Source of the DNA: Palsa-504 sp963753225
Lineage (GTDB): Bacteria; Actinomycetota; Actinomycetes; Streptosporangiales; Streptosporangiaceae
Direction of reading: 5' to 3'
Assembly: GCA_963753225.1 (NCBI GenBank)
Contig: CAVWBQ010000008.1
Location: 62,001 to 126,000 of the forward strand
DNA: 64,000 bases
Shown piece by piece: positions 44,293 through 52,418 of this stretch (the stretch's first letter is position 1; the number at the start of each line of letters is the position of its first letter). The notes beneath the pieces were generated by a model, which was not told where the DNA came from, did no database searches, and was given only the letters and a program-made list of their open reading frames with translations. The position numbers were made by a program, and so were the translations under genes.

Positions 44293-44787
44293 TCGCCATT
44301 GGCCGACACCCAGATCGGCTGGATCTGGGTGAGTGACTCCGTGACGTGCAGCAAGCTGATGGCTGGCGCGCGTCTTAAAATTACCCGTCGCTTCGGGATT
44401 TCTGGCGCGCTGATGTGCTAACCGCTGGGTCGATGTGCCGCCGGTCCGGCTAGAACCGGACCACCGGCACTTCGACCCAGAACCGCCGCCCCGCACCGCC
44501 GCCGCCGCGGCTACCGCCCCGCCCGCTCGCACCCGAGATCAAACCCGCGTGTTAATAACTGACCCGCACCTGCGTCCGATGGAAGGGGGCAAGACTGCGC
44601 CGATCAGCCTGGACCGCCTGAAGGAGCTGGATACAAGATCGTTATCTTCCATCAGCACGTTGCTGGCGGCGATCGGGGCCATGCGGCGGATACTGCAGGA
44701 GATCGCCCGGGCACGCCCGCCGCGGCGATGCAGGAACTGCCCGCGTTCGCGGAGTTCGTGGATTGGGGCCGGGGACTGGAGGTACGA
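44293..44787. other. intergenic region with hairpin and weak coding remnant
   Basis: 495 bp. A strong inverted repeat GGTCCGG-CTAGAA-CCGGACC occurs at about 44446-44465 and may be a terminator. Downstream, one frame (44581-44700) reads PISLDRLKELDTRSLSSIST and LLAAIGAMRRILQEIARA with fair codon usage, and another frame from 44728 reads QELPAFAEFVDWGRGLE into the next gene. They may be parts of a decayed gene; I cannot name it. Confidence 0.35.
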
Positions 44788-45216
44788 ATGGCAGCGACAT
44801 TTGAGCGGCCCAGCGTGACGGCGGAGCTGGCCAGGGCCATGATCGCGGCGGCGGAGCAGAAGGCGGCGGAGATGGGCCATCCCTTCGTGATCGCAATCGT
44901 GGACGACAGCGGGGTGCTGAAGGCGTTCAGCCGCATGGATGGCGCGCCGTTGCTGTCTGTCCAGGTGGCCCAGGACAAAGCCTACTCAGCGGTCGGCTTC
45001 GGCATGGCCACAGACGCGTGGCACGACTTCGTCAAGGACGACCCGCCGCTTGCCATGGGCGCGGCCCCCGGGATTGACCGCCTGATCGTGTTCGGCGGCG
45101 GGTATCCGGTCAAGGTCGGGGACGCAGTGGCTGGCGGGATCGGCGTAAGCGGCGGCCATTACAGCCAGGACATGGAGGTAGCCCAGGCTGGGCTGTCGGC
45201 TCTCGGCTCCGTCTGA
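44788..45216 (+). CDS. HbpS/GlcG (DUF336) family protein
   Basis: 142 residues. Family pattern: LARAMIAAAEQKAAEMGHPF, VIAIVDDSGVLKAFSRMDGA, QDKAYSAVGFGM, PGIDRLIVFGGGYPVKVGDA and VAGGIGVSGG. Relatives bind haem or degradation products of it, or accompany glycolate and corrinoid enzymes; no signal peptide here, so cytosolic. The ATG at 44788 follows GGAGG by six bases; an in-frame ATG at 44728 exists but is not needed for the domain. Confidence 0.88.
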   Translation: MAATFERPSVTAELARAMIAAAEQKAAEMGHPFVIAIVDDSGVLKAFSRMDGAPLLSVQVAQDKAYSAVGFGMATDAWHDFVKDDPPLAMGAAPGIDRLIVFGGGYPVKVGDAVAGGIGVSGGHYSQDMEVAQAGLSALGSV

Positions 45217-45277
45217 CCGACTCTGGCGCAATCTCCTGAGACCGCGATCAGAGGCAGTCCAACGGCGCACGCAGCAG

Positions 45278-45997
45278 TCAGGGCGTGCCGGTTCTTCGCG
45301 CGAGGACAAGCCGGCACCGCAGGCTGCCGTCCTTGCGTCGGCCTGGAGCCGTCAAGGGGACTGTCGTCACGGTGAATCCGGATGCTGCCAGGTCGTTGCG
45401 GACCGCGGAAAGCGGGCAGGTGCGGTAGTACATGACGAACGGGGGACGCCACACGGCATTGCGGGCCCGCATGGCCAGGTCGAAGCCGAGCAGTGCCCAG
45501 TACCAGCTTGAGGTGACGGGCTGCGGCGCACCGATCGGGAAAGCGAAAAGCCCGCCCGGCCGCAGCGCGCGGTACACGCCGGCGAACAGCGCGGGCCGTT
45601 CGGCGGGCAGGAAGTGCCCGAGCGCTCCGAAACTGACTGCCAGGTCGAAGGCCCCGGCGAAGGGCAGCGCCCGGACGTCAGCCCGTACCCACGTGGCGTC
45701 CCGGTGCGCCCTGCGTGCCTGCACGAGCATGCCAGTGCTGAAGTCGACGCCCATGATTGGTCCTTGGCACAGGGATTTGAGGACCCGCATGCCCGCGCCG
45801 GTGCCGCAGCACACGTCCAATCCCCGGCCGAACGGGCCGAGCGGTCGCAACGCGCCGGCGGTCGCGTCAAGTACGCCGTCGGGGGTGCGAAAAGGGGTGT
45901 AGTCGAACTTCGGCGCAAGCAGGTCGTAGCCGCCCTCGACGGAGGCCAGCGCCTGCCTCGCCAGTTCACGCAAAGACGGGCCCTGAGGCGAGAACAT
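45278..45997 (-). CDS. class I SAM-dependent methyltransferase
   Basis: 239 residues. Motif I is RGLDVCCGTGAGMRVL, motif II VDFSTGMLVQARRAH, motif III ALPFAGAFDLAVSFGALGHF, and post III ALRPGGLFAFPIG. The C-terminal region (WYWALLGFDLAMRARNAVWR) is hydrophobic and may touch the membrane or a lipid substrate. No recognised substrate. Convergent with the HbpS-like gene. Confidence 0.88.
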   Translation of the reverse strand: MFSPQGPSLRELARQALASVEGGYDLLAPKFDYTPFRTPDGVLDATAGALRPLGPFGRGLDVCCGTGAGMRVLKSLCQGPIMGVDFSTGMLVQARRAHRDATWVRADVRALPFAGAFDLAVSFGALGHFLPAERPALFAGVYRALRPGGLFAFPIGAPQPVTSSWYWALLGFDLAMRARNAVWRPPFVMYYRTCPLSAVRNDLAASGFTVTTVPLTAPGRRKDGSLRCRLVLARRTGTP

Positions 45998-46127
45998 CGC
46001 CCAAGGGTACTTCCCGATGCCGGACAGGCCGTCAGCCCCGGGATCACCCGGCCGAGACTGTCATCTGTTCCTCGTGCAGGGCTTGTGTCAGCCCCGGGCC
46101 AGGACCTCATCGCCGGGCTGATTCTGG

Positions 46128-46475
46128 TCAATCGGGCGCGCTTCTAGACTGATCAGGTGAGCATCGCCCTGACCCTGCTTGCCGATGTGCGCTGGCGGGG
46201 GAGACCGGTTGCGGGCGATCGCCCGCAGGCGCTGCTCGCTGGCGGACGCGGTGTGGTTCGCGGGTAACGTCCACGCCGAAGACCCGGGCCTGCCCGGCAT
46301 CGATCGGCAGCAGGGTGGCGAGCATCCGCAGGGCCGTCGTCTTCCCCGCGCCATTGGGGCCGAGGACGCCGAAGATCTCGCCCTGGCGTACATGAAGGTC
46401 GATTCCGTCGACCGCACGTAGCCGCCCGAAGGTCTTGACCAGGCCGGCGGCGTCAACGGCTGCTGTAGCTGTCAT
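46128..46475 (-). pseudogene. ABC transporter ATPase (DrrA-like), 3'-truncated
   Basis: The first 75-80 residues of an antibiotic-export ABC ATPase: VDAAGLVKTFGRLRAVDGID, Walker A GPNGAGKTT, and ATLLPIDAGQARVFGVDVTR with PHRVRQ. After this (near 46240) similarity stops and the frame ends at 46128 in unrelated sequence. Q-loop, signature LSGGQ, Walker B and H-loop are absent. No permease gene follows. Start at the ATG at 46475. A remnant of a lost drug exporter. Confidence 0.8.
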
Positions 46476-47011
46476 AGCAAGGACGGTAAGCGGCCGCGGC
46501 TTCACCGCGGCTACACGGCGGTATCACCGGCGACTGACCGGGAAGGCGCCCGTTACCCGCGAGGAGGGAGTTGAATCATTGGTCAGATGGTGGGCGGAGC
46601 GGCGGGCGTGCGCTGCTCCAGCGCCTGCAACGCCAGCCGGACGGCGGTGTCGAGCGCTGCTCAGCCGTGCACCGCCGGGACCAACGGCGCCGCACCCGGC
46701 ACCCCGCCCAGGAAGGACTCCGGGTCGGCCCGTTCCTCGCACTGCTCGCCGCGGCCGACGAGAACGACGGCACCACCCCCGGCCGGATGAGACACGTGAC
46801 ACCCGTCCCGTTCGGAAACAATTTTGAGCCTAACGGGCCGGGTATCCGGCCTCCTCAGCCGCCGTCAGCGTTTCCTCAGGCGGATCCCACGGCGGTAAGG
46901 GAACGCCACGGCAGTTCCCGGATGTCCCGGCGCCCCCGCCAAAGCCGCTTTTAGGCGATAGATGAAATGGAATACTGGCGTGCGCTGAGCCGCCGGGGGC
47001 AAAATGGCCGG
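46476..47011. other. intergenic region with stem-loop element and possible coding remnant
   Basis: 536 bp. Plus-strand codons at 46709-46785 read QEGLRVGPFLALLAAADEND with GTTPGR and near-uniform GC third positions, but upstream the pattern shifts frame and no start is apparent; probably a decayed gene. Stem-loop copy B is at 46794-46846. The promoter of the kinase gene should be at the right end; no clear hexamers. Confidence 0.4.
46794..46846 (+). repeat. intergenic stem-loop element, copy B
   Basis: Left flank CGTGACACCCGTCC is nearly identical to copy A. Arms CCGTTCGG (46808-46815) and CCTAACGG (46829-46836, one mismatch) enclose AAACAATTTT. The right flank GGGCCGGGT matches the consensus. 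It lies about 165 bp before the Ser/Thr kinase start. Confidence 0.6.
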
Positions 47012-48886
47012 GTGACATCGGCTTGGTCCACAATGCCTGAGATGCTCGCCCTGCGCGACACGGATCCGCGCGAGGTGGGTGTATACAGGCTGCTCGGCCG
47101 CCTCGGGGAGGGCGGGCAGGGTGTTGTGTTCCTGGCTGAGGGTCCTGCCGGAGGCCCGGCGGCGGTCAAGCTCCTGCCGCCAACCACAGACCCGCAGGTC
47201 CGGAGCCGCTTTCTGAAGGAGGTCGCCGCAGCGCAGCGGGTCGCCCGGTTCTGCACCGCGCAAGTTCTGGACGCCGGGATCTTCGAACGGCGGCCGTTCA
47301 TTGTCAGTGAATACGTCAGCGGGCCATCGCTGGTCGAGGTCGTCGAGCAGTTCGGGCCTCGCGGCGGCGCTGCACTCGAGCGCATCGCCGTCGCCACGCT
47401 GACCGCGCTGGGCGCGGTGCATGCCGCCGGGATGGTGCATCGCGACTTCAAGCCTGGCAATGTCCTGCTCGGGCCCGACGGGCCGGTGGTGATCGACTTC
47501 GGGCTGGCGGCCGTTCCCGGGATGACCACGGTCTTTTCTGGCGAGGTCGCTATCGGAACCCCGGCGTTCATGGCCCCCGAGCAGCTAGCTGGGACCCGGG
47601 TGACCGCGGCGGCCGATATGTGGTCGTGGGCCGTGACGATGGTATTCGCGGGTACAGGTGAGCTGCCCTTCAAGGGCGAGTCGCTCACCGCTATGGCGTA
47701 CGCCATTCTTCAATCCGAGCCGCATGCGGGCGGGCTTCCCGAACCACTGGGCTGGCTGGTCCATCGCTGCCTCAACAAGGACCCAGCCGGCAGGCCGCCG
47801 GCCCGCGACGTGCTTGGCGAGCTGGTGGCCGCCGGAGCGCGGCTCGTGGGACCGATGCCGCCCATGCTCTCCGCGCTGGCCGTGGAGGAGGAGGCATCCG
47901 GCTCGCAGCGTGCGCCTGCCGCACCGCCGAAGCGGCGGCACGGCAGTGGCGACGGTCTGATCGCCGCCCGGCCGGCGTCCGGGCCCCGGTCGGCGCGGCA
48001 CGGGAGCCGTCGCTTCCGGTGGCGTCGGCGGGCGCCCATTCTGCTGGCTGCGGGTCTGCTGATCGCTGCGGTCGGCGTGCTCGCCTTCAATCTCCCCCGG
48101 CACGGCACAGCGTCTGATCGGCTAGCGGGCAGCCATACTCAGGTCACCAATCGACTCGCCGATGAGGCTGTGACGGCCAGGAAGGAGGCCGTCACCTGGA
48201 TTCTGGGGCAGGTCAGCCGGGCCGCAGTCGTGTCATGCGATCCCCAGGTATGCGCGGCCCTGGTCGGCGCGGGCTTCCCGGCCGCGAACCTGCTGACGCT
48301 CGGGCCCACGTCGAACGATCCGCTCGGCTCTGCCCTGGTGGTCGCCACCGCGCCCATCCGAGCCCAGTACCGGAGCCGACTGGTCTCCGTCTACGCCCCG
48401 GCCACGATCGCGAGCTTCGGCGCCGGGGCCGCCAGGATCGACATCCGGCTGGTCTATCCCGGCGGCGCCGCTAGCTACGACGCCGTTCAAGGGACGGCGC
48501 TGAGCTTCAGGAAGACGGCCGGTGCCCAGCTGCTGGCGAACAGCCAGATCGGGGCCTCAGCCACGGCCAGGGCACAACTTCTCAGCGGCGATGTCGATCC
48601 GCGGCTGCAAGACCTCCTCGCCCTCATGGCGGACAACCACCCGGTGCACATCGTGGACTTCGTCAACCAGTCGCCAGGTGGGGGACCTGCCAGCCTGCTG
48701 CGGTCGGTGGACCTGGCCACGGTGGACAGCGCGGCGCACCTGACTCGTGCCGCATACGTGGGCTCGATGCACGCGTTGATTGACGCGCAGCGAGCCCAAT
48801 ACCGCCCATCCGTGCAACAGGTCACGCTGCACACTGGCCAGACCGTGCTCAGGATCGAGTATGGCGCGCCGAGCCCGCTCAGCTAG
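47012..48886 (+). CDS. transmembrane Ser/Thr protein kinase
   Basis: About 624 residues. The kinase domain (about residues 20-280) is complete: Gly loop GRLGEGGQGVVFLAE, Lys in PAAVKLLPP, HRDFKPGNVLL catalytic loop, DFGLAA, and GTPAFMAPEQLAG. A basic, Pro-rich linker leads to one membrane helix (APILLAAGLLIAAVGVLAFN). The extracellular part is about 250 residues and includes a Cys pair (SCDPQVCAAL), ending QTVLRIEYG. It phosphorylates unknown targets in response to an outside signal. The start is uncertain: GTG at 47012, ATG at 47036 or ATG at 46967. An XRE regulator follows downstream. Confidence 0.9.
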   Translation: MTSAWSTMPEMLALRDTDPREVGVYRLLGRLGEGGQGVVFLAEGPAGGPAAVKLLPPTTDPQVRSRFLKEVAAAQRVARFCTAQVLDAGIFERRPFIVSEYVSGPSLVEVVEQFGPRGGAALERIAVATLTALGAVHAAGMVHRDFKPGNVLLGPDGPVVIDFGLAAVPGMTTVFSGEVAIGTPAFMAPEQLAGTRVTAAADMWSWAVTMVFAGTGELPFKGESLTAMAYAILQSEPHAGGLPEPLGWLVHRCLNKDPAGRPPARDVLGELVAAGARLVGPMPPMLSALAVEEEASGSQRAPAAPPKRRHGSGDGLIAARPASGPRSARHGSRRFRWRRRAPILLAAGLLIAAVGVLAFNLPRHGTASDRLAGSHTQVTNRLADEAVTARKEAVTWILGQVSRAAVVSCDPQVCAALVGAGFPAANLLTLGPTSNDPLGSALVVATAPIRAQYRSRLVSVYAPATIASFGAGAARIDIRLVYPGGAASYDAVQGTALSFRKTAGAQLLANSQIGASATARAQLLSGDVDPRLQDLLALMADNHPVHIVDFVNQSPGGGPASLLRSVDLATVDSAAHLTRAAYVGSMHALIDAQRAQYRPSVQQVTLHTGQTVLRIEYGAPSPLS

Positions 48887-49176
48887 CTGAGGTCCGGGCG
48901 TGGCCCCGGCCGATGGCAGGTGACCGGCTGCGTGGCCGGAGCGCCCTTGCGCTCCCCTCCTCATAGACGCAAGGACGCTGCCGACCCGCAGCGCGCCGAT
49001 CCTGCAACGTTTAGGAAGAAACAGGAAACTTTTTCCTGCATTAGGCACCATAGACCAGCATAGGTAGGAAGTAAAGAGCATCGATAAGATGAACTCAGAA
49101 GAGAGATGCAGTCCTATGCCGTAAGCGTGGGCAGGAGAGCTAGAATTTTCTGTCTTCTTCAGAAAAGGATGGTCAC
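48887..49176. other. A/T-rich intergenic region with two inverted repeats
   Basis: About 290 bp, clearly less GC-rich than anything nearby between 49000 and 49170. Inverted repeat CAGGAAA-CTT-TTTCCTG (49022-49038) may end the kinase transcript. A second, TTTTCTG-TCTTCTT-CAGAAAA (49146-49166), sits just before the XRE translation start. Short purine-rich tracts (GGAAGTAAAGAG and GAAGAGAG) lie between. Looks like regulatory DNA or a recently acquired segment. Confidence 0.5.
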
Positions 49177-49233
49177 GTGGACGGTGGCGGGACTAGCATC
49201 GAGTCGCGGGAAGGACGGTCACATGACCGGTGA
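49177..49233 (+). CDS. possible 18-codon leader ORF overlapping the XRE gene start
   Basis: GTG at 49177 preceded by AAGGATGGTCAC, almost identical to AAGGACGGTCAC before the ATG of the XRE gene at 49223. The mini-ORF of 18 sense codons (DGGGTSIESREGRSH) ends at TGA 49231-49233, eight bases past that ATG and in a different frame. If translated it would compete with or couple to XRE initiation. No evidence beyond the duplicated start context. Confidence 0.3.
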   Translation: MDGGGTSIESREGRSHDR

Positions 49234-49621
49234 GGACTGGCAGCGGCTTGCCGATTACGTCGTCGCACGCCGGGTCGAGCTAGGCATGCGGGACAGGCGA
49301 GCCTTCGCCGAGGCGACCGGGGTGACCGAGCGAACGCTGGGAAAGCTCGAGAACGGCCAGCACGTTTCTCCCAGCACCCTCGGCATGGTCGAGAACCGGC
49401 TCGGCTGGTCCCCGGGTTCGTGCCGGCGGATACTCGCAGGCGGGGAACCCAAGGTGGGGTCGCCGGACCTCGGGCAGGCCGAGTATGAGGACCCGACGCT
49501 GTGGCACCTCGCGAGCACTCCGGGGCTGCCTCCCGACGTGGTTCGCGGCCTCGTCGCCCTCGCCCGGAACTGGCGGCAAGGAGACGACGGCACAGAAGAG
49601 GTGGCCCGGCAGCGCACTTGA
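49223..49621 (+). CDS. XRE-type helix-turn-helix regulator
   Basis: 132 residues. An N-terminal helix-turn-helix (RLADYVVARRVELGMRDRRA, FAEATGVTERTLGKLENGQH, VSPSTLGMVENRLGW) is followed by about 50 polar residues and a helix (LPPDVVRGLVALARNWR). The domain type is common beside actinobacterial kinases. The ATG at 49223 follows AAGGA by eight bases; an in-frame ATG at 49169 would add 18 residues. Its stop lies 7 bp from the convergent gntR stop. Possible targets: its own A/T-rich upstream region. Confidence 0.83.
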   Translation: MTGEDWQRLADYVVARRVELGMRDRRAFAEATGVTERTLGKLENGQHVSPSTLGMVENRLGWSPGSCRRILAGGEPKVGSPDLGQAEYEDPTLWHLASTPGLPPDVVRGLVALARNWRQGDDGTEEVARQRT

Positions 49622-49628
49622 CCGTGAA

Positions 49629-50366
49629 TCATGCAGGGGTCGCTCCCCAGTGGAGGGACAGCCCGGTGGCGGCACGATCTGCGGTGATCTGCATCATGCT
49701 GCCCAGGATTGTTGCCCTGTCCGCCACCAGGGCTGTCCCGTCAGGCCCGTAGGTGATCCGGTCGCTGACCAGCACCGGCGCGCCCTCGTCCTCGTCTAGG
49801 TGCCGGGCCTCGTCCGCGTCGAGTACCTCCGGCCGGACCGTCTCGGACGCCCGGGCCACTACGACCCCCACGTCGGCCAGGGCCGCGTACAACGACGTAG
49901 TGGTGAAATCCACGTCACGCAACCGGTCCGCGTGCGGCTCGCGTACCCAGGAGATCTGATGAATCGCGCGGCGGCCGGCAAATGCGCGGACCCGCTCCAG
50001 CCGCAGCCCGGTCTCGGTCTCGCGGACCCGCAGCCGCGCCGCTATGCGCGGGGGCACCCGGCGCTGCGCGCGGGCGATTACCGTGGTGCGGACCTCGTGG
50101 CCCTGCTCGCGCAAGTCGTCGGCAAAGCTCCGCAAAGATCCCAGCTGGTACGCCAAATGGGGCGGCGTGACAAAGGTGCCCTTGCCGGGCCGCTGGACAA
50201 TCAGCCCCTCGGCGCCCAGCTGCTGCAGCGCCTGGCGCAGCGTCATCAGGGTGACGCCGTACGCCGCGCTCAGCTCGCGTTGCGCGGGCAGCGCTTCGCC
50301 GGGGGCGTAGTGACCGTCGCGGATCTTCGCGGCGAGGTCGTCGGCGATGGCCCGGTAGCGTGCCAC
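49629..50366 (-). CDS. GntR-family (HutC subfamily) regulator
   Basis: 245 residues: winged helix (YRAIADDLAAKIRDGHYAPG, EALPAQRELSAAYGVTLMTL, RQALQQLGAEGLIVQRPGKG) followed by a UTRA ligand-binding domain (RVRETETGLRLERVRAFAGR, DRITYGPDGTALVADRATIL). The GTG at 50366 follows GGAGGGAGGAGC. It is the third gene behind trpB and trpA on the same strand (85 bp gap), so it probably controls that operon, with the 10-bp direct repeats at 52345-52374 as candidate operator. The ligand is unknown: tryptophan, indole or a related compound are candidates. Confidence 0.88.
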   Translation of the reverse strand: MARYRAIADDLAAKIRDGHYAPGEALPAQRELSAAYGVTLMTLRQALQQLGAEGLIVQRPGKGTFVTPPHLAYQLGSLRSFADDLREQGHEVRTTVIARAQRRVPPRIAARLRVRETETGLRLERVRAFAGRRAIHQISWVREPHADRLRDVDFTTTSLYAALADVGVVVARASETVRPEVLDADEARHLDEDEGAPVLVSDRITYGPDGTALVADRATILGSMMQITADRAATGLSLHWGATPA

Positions 50367-50451
50367 GCTCCTCCCTCCTCTTCGTCTGCCGGGCCGCTTC
50401 GCCAGTCCGGCCGCGCGCCTGGATTGTCGCCACCGACGATCATCGCACTGA

Positions 50452-51177
50452 TCATCGCACGGGGATCGGCTCGGAAAGCGCGGCCCGCAGCGACGCCACG
50501 AACGCGCCGACCTCGGCCGGGCCGGCGCCGTCGAGGATGCGGCGCATGACGGCCGCGCCGACGACGACACCGTCGGCGACCGCGGCCGCCTCGGCCGCCT
50601 GTTCGGGCGTGGAGATCCCGAAGCCCAGGAGGACCGGCAGGTCGGTGACCTGCTTGACCCGGGCGGCGAGGGCCGCGGCAGACGGGGCAAGGCGGTCGCG
50701 TTCGCCGGTCGTGCCCATGACCGAGACCGCGTACACGAAGCCTTGGCTGTGCCGCCCGATCTCGGCGAGACGGTCATCCGTCGTCGCGGGAGAGGCGAGC
50801 AGGCTGACCTCGATGCCTGGTGCGCTCAGCCCGGCCAGCTCGTCGAGCGGCAAGTCGGGCACGATCAGCCCGCTGACCCCGGCGGCACGCAGGGCGTCGG
50901 CGAAGCCCGGCCGCAGCGCGATGTTGGCATACGTGCTCGCGATGAGCGGGATGCCGACGCGGATTGTGGCCAGCTCCGCCAGGACAGACGCGGGCGTGAC
51001 GCCACGGGCGAGCGCCGCGTCGGACGCCTCCTGGATCGTCAGGCCGTCCACTGTGGGGTCGGAGAACGGTAGCCCGACCTCGATCAGGTCAGCCCCGGCG
51101 TCCTCGAACGCGGTCAGATAGGTGGCCCAGTCCGGCCGTACGCCGGCGGTGATGTAGGGCATCAGCAGCTTCGTCAC
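50452..51177 (-). CDS. trpA: tryptophan synthase alpha subunit
   Basis: 241 residues of TIM barrel, cleaving indole-3-glycerol phosphate to indole. Catalytic Glu is in DLIEVGLPFSDP and catalytic Asp in TVDGLTIQEA; the phosphate loop near GFGISTPEQ and VVGAAVMRRI is intact. The protein is about 20 residues shorter at its N-terminus than most TrpA. It overlaps trpB by ATGA (51174-51177). No trpE, D or C is nearby, which suggests a secondary or specially regulated tryptophan operon rather than the main one. Confidence 0.93.
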   Translation of the reverse strand: MTKLLMPYITAGVRPDWATYLTAFEDAGADLIEVGLPFSDPTVDGLTIQEASDAALARGVTPASVLAELATIRVGIPLIASTYANIALRPGFADALRAAGVSGLIVPDLPLDELAGLSAPGIEVSLLASPATTDDRLAEIGRHSQGFVYAVSVMGTTGERDRLAPSAAALAARVKQVTDLPVLLGFGISTPEQAAEAAAVADGVVVGAAVMRRILDGAGPAEVGAFVASLRAALSEPIPVR

Positions 51178-52358
51178 AGCTCCGCCTCCGCCATGAGGGT
51201 GGTGACGTCCTTATCGCCGCGCCCGGAGAGCGTGACGAGGACGTTCGAGCCGCTGGGCAGGACTGACGTCCCGGCGGCGTGGATCACCCAGGCCAAGGCG
51301 TGCGCCGACTCGATCGCGGGCAGTATGCCCTCCGTCCGGGCGAGCCGCACGGCCGCCGCGATCGCTTCCGCGTCGGAGACCGTGACGTAGCGGGCGCGCC
51401 CAAGATCCCGCAGGTACGCGTGCTCGGGGCCGACGCCGGGGTAGTCCAGCCTGGCCGCGATCGAGTGCGCCTCCCTGATCTGCCCGTGTGCATCCTGGAG
51501 GAAGAGCGACTGGAAGCCGTGCAGTACGCCGATCTCGCCGTTTGAGGCACCGGAACCGCCTTCGGCCTCGACACCGACGAGCTTTGCTGCCGTGTCGACG
51601 AAGCCCGCGAAGGTCCCCGCCGCGTTGCTGCCCCCGCCGACGCAGGCGACGACGTAATCGGGGACAGCGGCGGCCAGTTCCGCCGCGCACTGCCGCCGGG
51701 CCTCGTCGCCGATGACGCGCTGGAACTCGCGCACCATCGTCGGGTATGGGTGCGGGCCGATGACCGAACCCACGCAGTAGTACGCCTCGTCGGCGTCGGC
51801 GACCCAGTGGCGCATCGCCGCGCTCGTAGCATCCTTGAGCGTACGGCTGCCAGTGGTCACCGGGACGACCTCGGCGCCCAGCAGTCGCATCCGGAACACG
51901 TTGTGCGCCTGGCGTTCGGTGTCCCGCTCGCCCATGAAGACCTTCACGGGCAGCCCAAACAGGGCGCCCGCCGTCGCGGTCGCGACGCCGTGCATGCCGG
52001 CGCCGGTCTCGGCGATCAGCCGCGCACGCCCCATGCGCCGGGCCAGCATCGCCTGTCCCAACACATTGTTGATCTTGTGGGAGCCGGTGTGCGTCAGGTC
52101 TTCCCGTTTGAGCAGAACGGTCACGCCAAGTTCGGCCGACAGCCGCAGGGCGGGCGTAAGCGGGGTGGGGCGGCCCGCGTACGCAGAAAGTAGCCGGGTG
52201 AGGCTGCCCCGGAACCCGGGATCGGCCCATGCCTGGGCGAACGCATCCGCCACCGCCTGGCAGGCGGGGATCAGGGACTCCGGCACGTATCGCCCGCCGT
52301 AGCCGCCAAACCGACCTACGGGCTGGCCGGCGCTTGAGGTGGCCGTTATAGAACTCAT
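51174..52358 (-). CDS. trpB: tryptophan synthase beta subunit
   Basis: 394 residues, PLP-dependent, joining indole and serine. FGGYGGRYVPESLIPACQAV is the family start; the PLP Lys is in LTHTGSHKINNVLGQA, the phosphate loop is GGGSNAAGTF, and the active-site Glu is in LIAETGAGMHGVA. Start ATG at 52358: it lies six bases after a TATAAC -10 hexamer, so the transcript should be leaderless. The first codons (AGT TCT ATA ACG) are part of one of two operator-like repeats. Confidence 0.94.
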   Translation of the reverse strand: MSSITATSSAGQPVGRFGGYGGRYVPESLIPACQAVADAFAQAWADPGFRGSLTRLLSAYAGRPTPLTPALRLSAELGVTVLLKREDLTHTGSHKINNVLGQAMLARRMGRARLIAETGAGMHGVATATAGALFGLPVKVFMGERDTERQAHNVFRMRLLGAEVVPVTTGSRTLKDATSAAMRHWVADADEAYYCVGSVIGPHPYPTMVREFQRVIGDEARRQCAAELAAAVPDYVVACVGGGSNAAGTFAGFVDTAAKLVGVEAEGGSGASNGEIGVLHGFQSLFLQDAHGQIREAHSIAARLDYPGVGPEHAYLRDLGRARYVTVSDAEAIAAAVRLARTEGILPAIESAHALAWVIHAAGTSVLPSGSNVLVTLSGRGDKDVTTLMAEAEL

Positions 52359-52394
52359 GAAAGAGTTATAGAACAGTCCTGTTGGGCCTGGCAA
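52345..52394 (-). promoter_or_regulatory. trpB promoter with direct-repeat operator
   Basis: On the minus strand: -35 TTGCCA (52394-52389), an 18-bp spacer, -10 TATAAC (52370-52365), then TCTTTC and the trpB ATG. The sequence GTTCTATAAC occurs twice, at 52374-52365 (covering the -10) and 52354-52345 (codons 2-5). The copies are exactly 20 bp apart, two helical turns, so a dimeric repressor could contact both on one face. It fits control by the GntR protein encoded at the end of the operon. Confidence 0.65.
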
Positions 52395-52418
52395 GCCGGC
52401 TGTTCTTCACCGGCTCGA

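Noticed and set aside
44435..44818. Possible 127-residue protein upstream of the HbpS-like gene
   Set aside because: Pro/Ala-rich start, no ribosome-binding site, overlaps the real gene in another frame; kept only as a possible remnant in the gap description.
46571..46954. Possible 127-residue protein containing stem-loop copy B
   Set aside because: The frame runs through the repeated element and changes codon character; only a short stretch (46709-46785) looks coding.
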